Shown piece after piece: positions 25,033 through 32,758 of a DNA stretch of 64,000 bases. The notes beneath the pieces were generated by a model, which saw only the letters and a list, made by a program, of their open reading frames with translations, was not told the origin of the DNA and made no database searches. Every line of letters begins with the position of its first letter. The stretch's first letter is position 1. Origin of the DNA: Phycisphaerae bacterium (GTDB lineage: Bacteria; Planctomycetota; Phycisphaerae; UBA1845; Fen-1342). The translations under genes and the position numbers were made by a program. The stretch spans positions 411,702-475,701 of the forward strand of contig JANQNU010000036.1 in the NCBI GenBank assembly GCA_028279405.1, in the 5' to 3' direction.

Positions 25033-25977
25033 GCCACAGACGGTCGTCGGCGTTTCCGCACGGACGGCACCGATCAGTCGCAGTATGGCACGGCCGTGTC
25101 CGGGCACATGCCATGCGTGGAACATCAGCGTATCGTGTGTCGTCCCGTTCCAGCAAAAGATGTGGAGCCACCGGCCCACTGCGACGAACTTCAGTAGCGT
25201 GCCAGGCTGGATTGGGTACGAACGAACGCGCGGACGCGTTTGGCAGAGCGAACGGTCGATGAACCGGATGCACCCGGGCTCGACCTGTGCATCGATCCGA
25301 TGGAACAACAGCACTCCGGCAGCGATCAGGATTGGAAATGATGCAACCATGCCAAAGAGCATGGCGGCATAGTTTGAATCTTCCATCGTTGAGGTCCAAA
25401 ACCCGATTGCCACTACTGCCGCTCCGATTCCCAGCGGTGCCATCACGGCCGGGAGCACCCAGGACCGAATCGTCTGTGGGGGCACGTGTTCGATTCCCGG
25501 AGGCGGCAACGTGATTTGACCCTGCACGATCACCGGCACGACGTCCCGGCGTACGAGACCCGATCGCCGAAGTCGCTGGGCAATATCCGCAAGCGTCAGC
25601 TGCGACTCGGAAAGGGCGTCGCGCAACAGTCGGCCGGCGGGGTCGTTGAGGTGCTCAGGATATTCACGTTCGAAACGCTCGCGCGCGCGATGGTCCGCAC
25701 GCCATCTCCGGTACTCGCTATGCGGGCAGATCGCCAGGCTCAGGAAACCAAGAGCGCAAACGACGTATATCACCGGTGCTTGCTCCCGGGGGATCCCGCC
25801 GTTCGCGACCAGTTGCGCGAACGCCCATCCGAATCCGGCCATGATCAATGCACCAACGACGGCAAGCCGGACGTACATTCGTCGCAAGTGCGACCGGAAT
25901 TCGTCCCGGTGCTGCGGAATCGGCGGCACTGTTGCGAAGACCAGCCGTAGTGGGGCGGCATTCATCGGAATGCTCAC
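25021..25977 (-). CDS. Tandem-paralogue membrane protein A (unknown family)
   Basis: I do not recognise the family. The 318 residues have two hydrophobic pairs (about 35-85 and 165-225), a soluble region between them and a C-terminal domain with RVRSYPIQPGTLLKF, the counterpart of VVRSYPMVPGSVAVL and TIRSYSIASGAVAVF in paralogues C and D. The shared middle motif appears as RERFEREYPEHLNDP. It is the most diverged of the four. The start is a GTG that overlaps the TGA of paralogue B (GTGA), suggesting translational coupling; an ATG four codons later is an alternative. The C-terminal domain could be a bacterial PH-like domain, which is inference only. Confidence 0.6.
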   Translation of the reverse strand: MSIPMNAAPLRLVFATVPPIPQHRDEFRSHLRRMYVRLAVVGALIMAGFGWAFAQLVANGGIPREQAPVIYVVCALGFLSLAICPHSEYRRWRADHRARERFEREYPEHLNDPAGRLLRDALSESQLTLADIAQRLRRSGLVRRDVVPVIVQGQITLPPPGIEHVPPQTIRSWVLPAVMAPLGIGAAVVAIGFWTSTMEDSNYAAMLFGMVASFPILIAAGVLLFHRIDAQVEPGCIRFIDRSLCQTRPRVRSYPIQPGTLLKFVAVGRWLHIFCWNGTTHDTLMFHAWHVPGHGRAILRLIGAVRAETPTTVCGSAP

Positions 25978-27140
25978 GTCACGAACTCCTCTTCGTTGAG
26001 TGGCGGCGTCGCGTGAGGAGCCAGGAGCGCCTGTAGAATGGCCTTGAGCAGCTCACGATCGCGTCGCACATGAAGATCGGTGCGCCAGTAACGGCCGGCC
26101 TGCTCGATACGGAACATCCAGTAACTCGACCAAAGGCTGCACGCGGTCACGACCATCCCCGGTGCCACCGATAGCGTGGTGACAGCCGTGCGCGGCCACC
26201 AGATATACCGGCCGACGATCTGGATGACGCCCGGGGCGATACGGATGTACGCACGGGAAACTGCTCTGAAGAGGATGCATAAACCGAGCAAGTACACGCT
26301 GGCGCCGAGCAGCTTTGCGATTGTCTCGACGGCATCGCGACGCCAGGTGACGCTGGGCTCCAAGCGCAGGGCGTGGATCAGTGCGGGAATCCCGATCAGA
26401 ACGAGCAGTACAACTACGATCTCCAACCAGTAGCCAGACACTCGTTGCCGGACCATCGGCGTGAAGCGTCGATCGAGCCCGTTGTCGATCGCGGGCAAGT
26501 GGCCGCGAATCACGAGCAGTGGTTCGTTCGTTGCGATCTTCTCCGTCGCGAGTGCCTTGCGCACGGCCTGTGGCTCGAGGTCGGCGGTCCGGGGCAGTTG
26601 CCGGATCAGCGCCGCGGCGATCGTGCACGGCTGGTAGTCCGGGTGCGCTGCGACAAACCGACGATGATCGCGCTGCGTTTGCCAGGCGCGGTGTTGCGCG
26701 AGCATGAGAAAGAGCGGATAGACCAGCAGCAGCATCGTGACGAGATCACAAGTATCACGGTCGGCGCGCGAGAGCGGCGCCAGATTGCGAAACGCTATCA
26801 AGCCACCGATGAGCAGTGCGGCGATCGTTGCTAGTGTGCGGAACCAAGGCACCCGAGACGTCACCGGCGGCAGCTGCACGATTCGTACCGGACCGGGGCG
26901 AGCGCTCCGTTTCGTGGCCTGTTCGGCCGAGGGCCCGATCCGTGGTCCAAACATCAGTATCCTTAGTAGTCCCCAGATGGTTGCGGGCATGGTCGCGAGT
27001 TCTCGTATGACCGAGCTGGCCAAGCCGGGGCCGCGTGACGCGTCGCGGGTCAGGTTGTTTCCACCTGACGCCGGGCGCACGGCGGGCGATCTGCCGCGCT
27101 CGTATACCTGCTGATTCAATTGAACCCCGCCGTCGTTCAT
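25974..27140 (-). CDS. Tandem-paralogue membrane protein B
   Basis: The 388-residue protein has the same plan as paralogues A, C and D: a proline-rich N-terminal tail with VxxPP (RIVQLPPVTS), two hydrophobic segments (about 105-165), a soluble part with HRRFVAAHPDY, two more segments (about 230-290), then AYIRIAPGVIQIV and a C-terminal tail ALLAPHATPPLNEEEFVT. The N-terminus MNDGGV parallels MRDGGI in paralogue C and MPDGGN in the deleted copy. The minus strand carries TAAGAT 9 nt before the ATG and no Shine-Dalgarno site, as in those two. Function unknown; the membrane location is clear. Confidence 0.62.
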   Translation of the reverse strand: MNDGGVQLNQQVYERGRSPAVRPASGGNNLTRDASRGPGLASSVIRELATMPATIWGLLRILMFGPRIGPSAEQATKRSARPGPVRIVQLPPVTSRVPWFRTLATIAALLIGGLIAFRNLAPLSRADRDTCDLVTMLLLVYPLFLMLAQHRAWQTQRDHRRFVAAHPDYQPCTIAAALIRQLPRTADLEPQAVRKALATEKIATNEPLLVIRGHLPAIDNGLDRRFTPMVRQRVSGYWLEIVVVLLVLIGIPALIHALRLEPSVTWRRDAVETIAKLLGASVYLLGLCILFRAVSRAYIRIAPGVIQIVGRYIWWPRTAVTTLSVAPGMVVTACSLWSSYWMFRIEQAGRYWRTDLHVRRDRELLKAILQALLAPHATPPLNEEEFVT

Positions 27141-27306
27141 GGTGTGCCGATCTTACCGGGCGCGCGGTGCACGCATGCTTACAGATCGGCGGCTTGTTTC
27201 TAACGGCCGCGTCGTGCACGGGCGTACCATGTCCGTTGAAGTCTCAACGATCAGCAATGCCCGGTCCGACGACTGGTGTCACCAGCGCACGCCGGTTCGT
27301 GTCACG

Positions 27307-27537
27307 TCATCCAACCAGGTCTTCTTCGCTGAGGGTCGGCGTTGGCGCGGTCGCGCACAAGGCTTGGAGCACCTGATGTAACGCTCGTGCCGGTGGGTGA
27401 ATTGCGCCGACCTCGATCGTGTCGGCTTTCGCTGCGTCAAAGAGCAGCAAACGCGCGTGGCGAACGACATGCGTTCGGTAGAACACCGCAATCGTCCCGG
27501 CCGTCATGGCGTGAACCCCGTTCCCGCCGTCTGGCAT
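27307..27537 (-). pseudogene. Internally deleted fifth copy of the paralogue family
   Basis: The 76-codon frame joins the N-terminal signature M-x-DGG (MPDGGNGVHAM) directly to the C-terminal part of the family (GTIAVFYR, RLLLFDAAK, LCATAPTPTLSEEDLVG), which matches GSVAVLSD, RLLLFRDE and LLSTAPTPPLSDRELLG of paralogue C. All membrane segments are missing. The 15 bases ATCGTACCACGTCGC on the plus strand at 27547-27561, just before its start, are identical to those before paralogue C (28590-28604). It therefore looks like a duplicate that lost its middle in frame. Because the frame is still open, a short soluble product remains possible. Confidence 0.65.
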
Positions 27538-27612
27538 CGTCCTTCAATCGTACCACGTCGCTATGCACGATGCTTCCGGTTGTTGCGCCGATTGGTGGCA
27601 TTCGCCAACCGG

Positions 27613-28581
27613 CTAACCGAGCAGCTCCCGGTCGCTGAGCGGCGGTGTCGGTGCGGTGCTCAACAGTGCCCGCATGAGTAGATCGTGCACGGCCCGGCGA
27701 TCGTGCAGGAACCGGAGATCGAGCGCGTCGTCGTGTTCGTCCCGAAAGAGCAGGAGCCGTTGGTCGGACAGTACCGCCACGCTGCCGGGAACCATCGGGT
27801 AGCTGCGGACCACGGGCTTGCGCAGAACAAAGCGGTAGGTGATCAGCTCGACGACACCCGGCGCGATCCGGATGTAGCGCGGCATGATCACCGCACGATA
27901 GAGCCAGGGAACGAGCCACAGCCCGATGGTGGTGGCACCGACCTGAATCAGCATCCAGCCCCATTGGGTCGTGGGTAACAGAAAGCTCCCGCCAATTAGC
28001 ATTGGGACGCCAGTCGCAAGTGCCGCTCGAGCCCCACCCGCTTGCTGGGTTGGCGTGATGATCTCGGGCTCGAACCGATGGTCGCCGACTTCTGCGGCAC
28101 CCTCTCGCGGCTTACCGTGCATGATCACGACTTGTGCCGCATCGCGTGCCGTGCCGATCCAATCCAGCGCGGCCCGGATCTCGTCTTGCTTCGGAAGTTG
28201 TCCCGGTCGGCCGAGATCGTCGAGCGCGACCGCAAACGGATCATTCGCCCAATCGGGGTGCCGGTCGATAAATGCCTGCCGCGCCTTTCGTAGCTGGTCC
28301 GGCCTGATTCGCAGCTCGAACACACAAGCCGCGCAGGTGGCCCCTGCGATCAGTGCGACGGTTGCACCAAACACGGTCGCGAATGGCGGGCCACCTTGAA
28401 TCAGCGTCGCCACGAGCATGATGATCGCAATGAAAGCTCCGCCGCCGCCAATCAAGAGCCCGAAGGCGGTGATCGGTGACTCATTGTCAGCGTCGCGCGG
28501 CGTGCGCGGCGGAACGCGCGTGACCACTGGCGCCGGCCGTGTCGCAATTGCATTCTCTGCACGGATCCCACCGTCTCGCAT
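27613..28581 (-). CDS. Tandem-paralogue membrane protein C
   Basis: The 322-residue protein shows VTRVPPRTP, two hydrophobic segments (about 37-85), a soluble part with QAFIDRHPDWANDP, two more segments (about 185-240), RYIRIAPGVVELITYRFVL, RSYPMVPGSVAVL and the tail LLSTAPTPPLSDRELLG. The open frame extends 21 codons further, but I chose the ATG at 28581 because the N-terminus MRDGGI and the upstream 15-bp block then match the deleted copy, and paralogue B fits as well. It lies 74 bp after paralogue D on the same strand. Function unknown. Confidence 0.63.
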   Translation of the reverse strand: MRDGGIRAENAIATRPAPVVTRVPPRTPRDADNESPITAFGLLIGGGGAFIAIIMLVATLIQGGPPFATVFGATVALIAGATCAACVFELRIRPDQLRKARQAFIDRHPDWANDPFAVALDDLGRPGQLPKQDEIRAALDWIGTARDAAQVVIMHGKPREGAAEVGDHRFEPEIITPTQQAGGARAALATGVPMLIGGSFLLPTTQWGWMLIQVGATTIGLWLVPWLYRAVIMPRYIRIAPGVVELITYRFVLRKPVVRSYPMVPGSVAVLSDQRLLLFRDEHDDALDLRFLHDRRAVHDLLMRALLSTAPTPPLSDRELLG

Positions 28582-28655
28582 CGTCGCCCATCGTACCACG
28601 TCGCCGAGATCGCCGCTCCCGTTGCGCGCGGGCGAAAGCGCCATATGCCAACCGT

Positions 28656-29630
28656 CTACGTTGGCGACTCATGGTTGCGCGCGGGTCGTGTCGGTGCAGT
28701 GCTCAGCAGTGCCCGCGCAATCTGGTCTAATGCGGCCCGGGCGCGTTTCGATCGACTGAAGTCGACGCGGTCTTCATGGTCACGATCGAAGATCAGCAGA
28801 CGTTCGCCAAAAAACACGGCGACAGCGCCGGAAGCGATCGAATAGCTGCGGATAGTGCGGGGGGCGAGCGAGAAACGCGACGGGACAAACTGGAGCGTTC
28901 CCGGCGCGATACGAATGCGAGGTCGCAGCAGCAGCGCATGGAAGGCGGACACTGCCCCGATGATCGTCCCGGCCACGGCGAGCGCGGCTCCGACGTCCGT
29001 TACACGCGCGAACAGGCCGCCAGCGAAGGTTAGCAACACCGGAAACAACAGCGGTCCATTCGGCTGTAGAGCCAACATTTCCGCTTGCGAGAACACGATC
29101 GGCTCGAACGGAACGCTTGTTCCGGCCGGCAACTCCGGAGGTTTTCCCCGGGTGGCGAAGAAGATCGCGCGACCGCGGGAATCGGCCTCGCCGGACGCGT
29201 CGAGGACGGCGCAGACCCGCTCGTGGGTGGGATAGCAATAGTACCGTTCTCCCGGAGCATCGAACGCGACGGCAAGTTGGTCGCGCGCCCAATCCGGGCA
29301 CCGGGCGACGAACCCATCGCGGCGCGCGTGCTGAACGTGTCGGCGGATGCTGATGATGACCGTGGCGAGCGTCAGCAACCCGAGCGGCGCTGTGCAACGC
29401 CGAACGAGCGCGTCGATGCCGATTCCGGCGCTTGCGTAGGAATAGAGCCCGTACGCCGCTGTCGCCAGCAAGCCCAGTAGAGCGATCAACGCGACCAGCA
29501 TCAGCAGCATCTCCGGCGGATCGGCCTGATATGCAGATCGTGGCGGAACCACCGTGACCCGCGGTCCGGCGCGGTCTCCCGTCGGCGTCGCTGTCATTTT
29601 CAGGTCCGACGGGTCAGGCTCGTTCGTCAC
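28656..29630 (-). CDS. Tandem-paralogue membrane protein D
   Basis: The 324-residue protein is the promoter-proximal member of the array. It has VTVVPPRSA, hydrophobic segments at about 40-65 and 80-95, DGFVARCPDWARD, two further segments at about 195-240, RIRIAPGTLQFVPSRFSL, TIRSYSIASGAVAVFFGERLLIFDRDHEDRVDF and ALLSTAPTRPARN. The start is GTG with AAGGAG 10 nt upstream, unlike paralogues B and C, which lack a ribosome-binding site. The tract TTTCAGGTCCGAC at its N-terminus recurs 100 bp upstream (29698-29710). Function unknown. Confidence 0.62.
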   Translation of the reverse strand: MTNEPDPSDLKMTATPTGDRAGPRVTVVPPRSAYQADPPEMLLMLVALIALLGLLATAAYGLYSYASAGIGIDALVRRCTAPLGLLTLATVIISIRRHVQHARRDGFVARCPDWARDQLAVAFDAPGERYYCYPTHERVCAVLDASGEADSRGRAIFFATRGKPPELPAGTSVPFEPIVFSQAEMLALQPNGPLLFPVLLTFAGGLFARVTDVGAALAVAGTIIGAVSAFHALLLRPRIRIAPGTLQFVPSRFSLAPRTIRSYSIASGAVAVFFGERLLIFDRDHEDRVDFSRSKRARAALDQIARALLSTAPTRPARNHESPT

Positions 29631-29962
29631 CGTGTCATCTCCTTGTCGGCGCGCGCCGCCGGCCTCACCGACAAACGTCCGCTCATCATCATACGAATTT
29701 CAGGTCCGACACCCCCACGTCGCTCGGCGTGCCGGTGCGCGAAATCGCGCGAATGCGCAAAGTTGCGAGACGTTCCTTGGAGAAATCGCTTGCGGAGTGC
29801 GGGCGTGCCGTCGGCGGGTCGATGGTGGTAGGGGAGCGCGGTGTGATCGTTACGTCGCGTGCCACGATCTCGGCCGGTGTTCGTCGCGGCGCGCAGGATT
29901 TGCGCGTCCGTGTCGCGGTCGCGACGTGCGAAAGAAACTCGTGTAAGGGGGGCGGTTGGCCG
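29631..29962. other. 332-bp divergent intergenic region
   Basis: Open frames cross this stretch on both strands, but none has a ribosome-binding site or recognisable content. It should hold divergent promoters for the paralogue array and the sialidase-like gene. The 13-bp block TTTCAGGTCCGAC (29698-29710) repeats one inside the start of paralogue D (29598-29610). I see nothing else. Confidence 0.4.
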
Positions 29963-30907
29963 ATGTTCGTGCGCGATATCATTGGAAACCCGATGCCGGC
30001 TTACCCGCACTGTCATTGCGCAACGATCACCACGTTGCCGGGCGGCGACGTCATGCTGGCCTGGTACGCATATCCGGAGACCGAAACCCGCGACGGCATT
30101 CTCATGTGTGCTCGGCGGAACCTGCGGACGCAGCGGTTCGAAGGGTTAAAGCGACTCTTTCCCGAGTTGAATTCGTCGCTCGGGAATCCGACCCTGTTCT
30201 GTGATCCCCAGGGCCGGGTCCACCTGATGTTCGTCGCGCTTCACGGTAGTTACTGGGATAGCGCCAAGTTGCTTCGGGCCCACAGCGACGATGAAGGTAC
30301 GACATGGTCGACGCCTCAGGTGCTGCAGTTTCCGAAGGGGACGATGGTTCGCCATCCGCCGGTGCTTGTGCGGGAGCGGTTTCTGGTCCTGCCGGCGTAC
30401 GACGAGAGCGATAATCGCACGGTGCTGCTCCGCTCCGGGCTCGACGCCGACGAATGGACGGTTGATCGTACGTTCGACGGCGATGAGGCCATACAGGCCA
30501 GTTTGGTGCGACAGAGCCCGGACGAGCTGACGATGCTGCTCCGTCCGTGCGGGGAGCCGCGTCGCTGCCTTCGCCGAATTTCAGGGGACGATGGTCGGTC
30601 GTGGTCGACGCTCTTGCGTACCCCACTGCCCAACCCGCTGAGTGGTCTCGCAGGATTTCAGGTCGGCTCCGACCTGTGCCTGGTATACAACCATACCGAG
30701 GCCCACCAGCGGTGGCCGTTGAGCCTATCCTGGTCCAACGACCGCGGGGTTTCCTGGAAGGGGCCGTTGCACATCGACGATACTCAACATGAGCTGTCCT
30801 ATCCCGCCTTCGTGGTCGACGCGCAAAACGTCGCGCACGGCGTTTACACGTTCGGGCGGAATCGGATCCGCTATGTCGCGTTCAACGAGGAGTGGTGGCG
30901 CGGATGA
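29963..30907 (+). CDS. Sialidase-like (BNR/Asp-box) beta-propeller protein
   Basis: The 314 residues have several Asp-box repeats of the form S-x-D-x-G-x-x-W (SDDEGTTWS, SGDDGRSWS, SNDRGVSWK), the hallmark of six-bladed sialidase-type propellers. Sequence after the start (CATITTLPGGDVMLAWYAYP) fits blade 1. There is no signal peptide, so a cytoplasmic location is likely unless the start is wrong. Many proteins of this family in planctomycetes are annotated exo-alpha-sialidase without proof of substrate. The frame extends upstream for 78 codons, but that part is unlike protein. The TGA overlaps the next start in ATGA. Confidence 0.72.
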   Translation: MFVRDIIGNPMPAYPHCHCATITTLPGGDVMLAWYAYPETETRDGILMCARRNLRTQRFEGLKRLFPELNSSLGNPTLFCDPQGRVHLMFVALHGSYWDSAKLLRAHSDDEGTTWSTPQVLQFPKGTMVRHPPVLVRERFLVLPAYDESDNRTVLLRSGLDADEWTVDRTFDGDEAIQASLVRQSPDELTMLLRPCGEPRRCLRRISGDDGRSWSTLLRTPLPNPLSGLAGFQVGSDLCLVYNHTEAHQRWPLSLSWSNDRGVSWKGPLHIDDTQHELSYPAFVVDAQNVAHGVYTFGRNRIRYVAFNEEWWRG

Positions 30908-31518
30908 AGACCTGTTTCAACGAGATCACCGAGTTCAAAGATCTGCACTGCGGCAAGAACGCGTTCATCCTGGCCTCCGGCCCTTCGTTGGCGGAGCTGG
31001 ACCTGTCGCCGTTGTCGCGCCGAATCGTGATCGGGCTCAACCGGTCCTGTCTGATTTGGCCCCAGACTCATTACCACTGCGTCATGGACGAGCGGCTCTT
31101 CCAGATGTACCAGCGCGAGCTGGAACAAACGCGCTACCTCTTCACGTTCGAGGGCCGGCCGTTCGGAATCCCCATCAAGCTGCTGGGCGCCGAGGACTTC
31201 AGCTTCGATCTCGAGCAGGGGATCTATAGCGGGTACACCGTGGCCTACTTTGCGTTGCAACTGGCCGTGTACATGGGTTTTCGCAACATCTTCTTCGTGG
31301 GGCTCGATCTTCGGCTTCACAACGGCCAGACACACTTCTTCGGCGTGGATTCCGTTTCCAAGAACCACGAGAACACCGAGTTCCCGAAGATGCAGAAGAT
31401 GTTTCGCTACGCGGCCAGCCGCCTCGCTCCCACTGAGGTCAAGGTGTACAACTGCAGCCCGATCTCGACGCTCGATTGCTTCGAACGCGTCACTTTCGAT
31501 TGGGCCATCCAGCGCTAG
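30904..31518 (+). CDS. DUF115/MptE-like or GT42-like protein
   Basis: The 204-residue product begins CGKNAFILASGPSLAELDLSPL, continues RIVIGLNRSCLIWPQTHYHCVMDERLF and later shows YSGYTVAYFALQLAVYMGFRNIFFVGLDL. This matches the DUF115/MptE-like fold, which also resembles GT42 sialyltransferases such as Campylobacter CstI (GNGPSL near the N-terminus, SGxxxxAxAIALGYKxIYLCGID later). I infer a sugar or nucleotide transferase acting on surface glycans. The ATG overlaps the stop of the sialidase-like gene (ATGA), so the two are translationally coupled and may handle the same glycan. Confidence 0.7.
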   Translation: MKTCFNEITEFKDLHCGKNAFILASGPSLAELDLSPLSRRIVIGLNRSCLIWPQTHYHCVMDERLFQMYQRELEQTRYLFTFEGRPFGIPIKLLGAEDFSFDLEQGIYSGYTVAYFALQLAVYMGFRNIFFVGLDLRLHNGQTHFFGVDSVSKNHENTEFPKMQKMFRYAASRLAPTEVKVYNCSPISTLDCFERVTFDWAIQR

Positions 31519-31551
31519 TGCCGGCAACCTGCTACACAACTTGTTTCGGCG

Positions 31552-32580
31552 TCACTTCCGCTTGCGGCGGGCCGGGCGTGACTGCTCACCGTGCGGGTGG
31601 CAGCGGGCGTGAATCTCCTTGATCCGCTTCGTCTGTACGTGCGTATAGATCTCCGTCGTCGTGACGCTGGCATGTCCGAGCAACTCCTGCACGATTCGCA
31701 GATCCGCGCCGCCTTCGAGCAGGTGGGTTGCGAAGCTGTGACGCAGCGTGTGCGGACTGACCTGTGGTCCGTTGCCGGAGCGGCGCGCCTCGCGCTTGAC
31801 GAGCCGCCAGACCGCCGTCCGTTCGAGCGCTGCCCCCGTACGGCTCATGAACAGCGGTAACCCGGCCTTCACTCGTTCGGTGACAGGTGTCGGGCACAGC
31901 CCGTTCGCAATCGCTTTGTCGACCTGCTGCGGCCGCAGATGTTCGACATACGCCGCGATCGCATCTAATGCCTTGCGCCCCACCGGTACGATGCGTTCCT
32001 TGCGGCCCTTGCCCATCACGCGGACGAAGCCGTGCACGACGTTGATGTCCCCGGCGCGCAGCCCGCACAACTCACTGACGCGCAATCCGCAAGCGTAGAA
32101 CAGTTCGAGAATCGCGCGGTCGCGCAACCCGAGAGGATGTTCCGCATCCGGCGATGTTACCAGCTCGACAGTCCGGTCCAGATTCAGTACGCGCGGCAAT
32201 CGCTGCCATTGCTTGGGTGCGTCGAGCAATCCCGTGATGTCCGTGTCGACTTTTCGATTCTCATATAGCCAGCGGAGCCAGCAGCGAATGGAGACCAGGT
32301 GGCGCGCGATCGTACTTTCCTTGTACCCTCGCTCAGTGATCTCGACGAGGTGGTCCAGCAGGAGCTCTGGGGTGATCGCCGACCAGTTCGACACCTGTCG
32401 TCGTTGGAGGAACTCGCCCAGCTTGAGCAGGTCGCGCCGATAGGCCTCGAGCGTCAACGGTGACAGGCCCAGCTCGACGTTCTGGTAGACACGAAACCCG
32501 TCGATGGATTCCAGGAACGCCGCGCCGCAACGCGCTGCAAGGTCGCGATAGATTACCAGGGGTCGTGTAGCACGTTTCAT
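31552..32580 (-). CDS. xerD: Tyrosine recombinase, XerC/XerD type
   Basis: The 342-residue protein has a SAM-like core-binding domain (about 20-115) and a catalytic domain with the six conserved residues: Arg167 (ACGLRVSEL), Lys191 (MGKGRKERIV), His277 and Arg280 (SPHTLRHSFATHLL), His303 (LLGHASVTTT) and Tyr312 (EIYTHV). It should resolve chromosome dimers at dif with a partner. No dif-like or attachment site is seen nearby and no phage genes surround it, so housekeeping use is more likely than an integron or element integrase. The Xer C versus D choice is not certain. The start was set at the ATG that begins the domain; TATAAT on the minus strand lies 48 nt upstream. Confidence 0.85.
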   Translation of the reverse strand: MKRATRPLVIYRDLAARCGAAFLESIDGFRVYQNVELGLSPLTLEAYRRDLLKLGEFLQRRQVSNWSAITPELLLDHLVEITERGYKESTIARHLVSIRCWLRWLYENRKVDTDITGLLDAPKQWQRLPRVLNLDRTVELVTSPDAEHPLGLRDRAILELFYACGLRVSELCGLRAGDINVVHGFVRVMGKGRKERIVPVGRKALDAIAAYVEHLRPQQVDKAIANGLCPTPVTERVKAGLPLFMSRTGAALERTAVWRLVKREARRSGNGPQVSPHTLRHSFATHLLEGGADLRIVQELLGHASVTTTEIYTHVQTKRIKEIHARCHPHGEQSRPARRKRK

Positions 32581-32628
32581 GCCAGGCCATCCATGGCGGT
32601 CATCGGCAAACGGATCCAAACGACAACC

Positions 32629-32634
32629 ATTATA
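32629..32634 (-). promoter_or_regulatory. -10 element candidate for xerD
   Basis: A perfect TATAAT occurs on the minus strand 48 nt before the recombinase ATG. No good -35 hexamer is present at 16-18 bp. Confidence 0.35.
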
Positions 32635-32696
32635 GACGAGGGATAACGGTGCGGCACGTGGCCGGTTAGCGGACCAGATACATGGACGCATCGCAC

Positions 32697-32730
32697 AAAA
32701 AAGGGTGCGTCCCGCGGTCGGAACGCACCC
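32697..32730 (-). terminator. Rho-independent terminator of the subtilase gene
   Basis: GGGTGCGT (32703-32710) pairs with ACGCACCC (32723-32730), with partial extension into the loop, and six T follow on the minus strand. It begins 28 nt past the subtilase stop codon. The stem strength, T-tract and position make this a convincing intrinsic terminator. Confidence 0.82.
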
Positions 32731-32758
32731 GGTGAGGGTTCATGATTGCACTGAAAGC

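Noticed and set aside
29598..29710. Direct repeat TTTCAGGTCCGAC, 100 bp apart, as a possible att site or element end
   Set aside because: Only 13 bp, one copy is inside coding sequence, and no recombinase or cargo lies between; more likely a small local duplication or chance.
31552..32580. Xer-type recombinase as integrase of a mobile element
   Set aside because: No attachment repeats, tRNA, or phage or plasmid genes nearby; all hallmarks fit housekeeping XerC/D.
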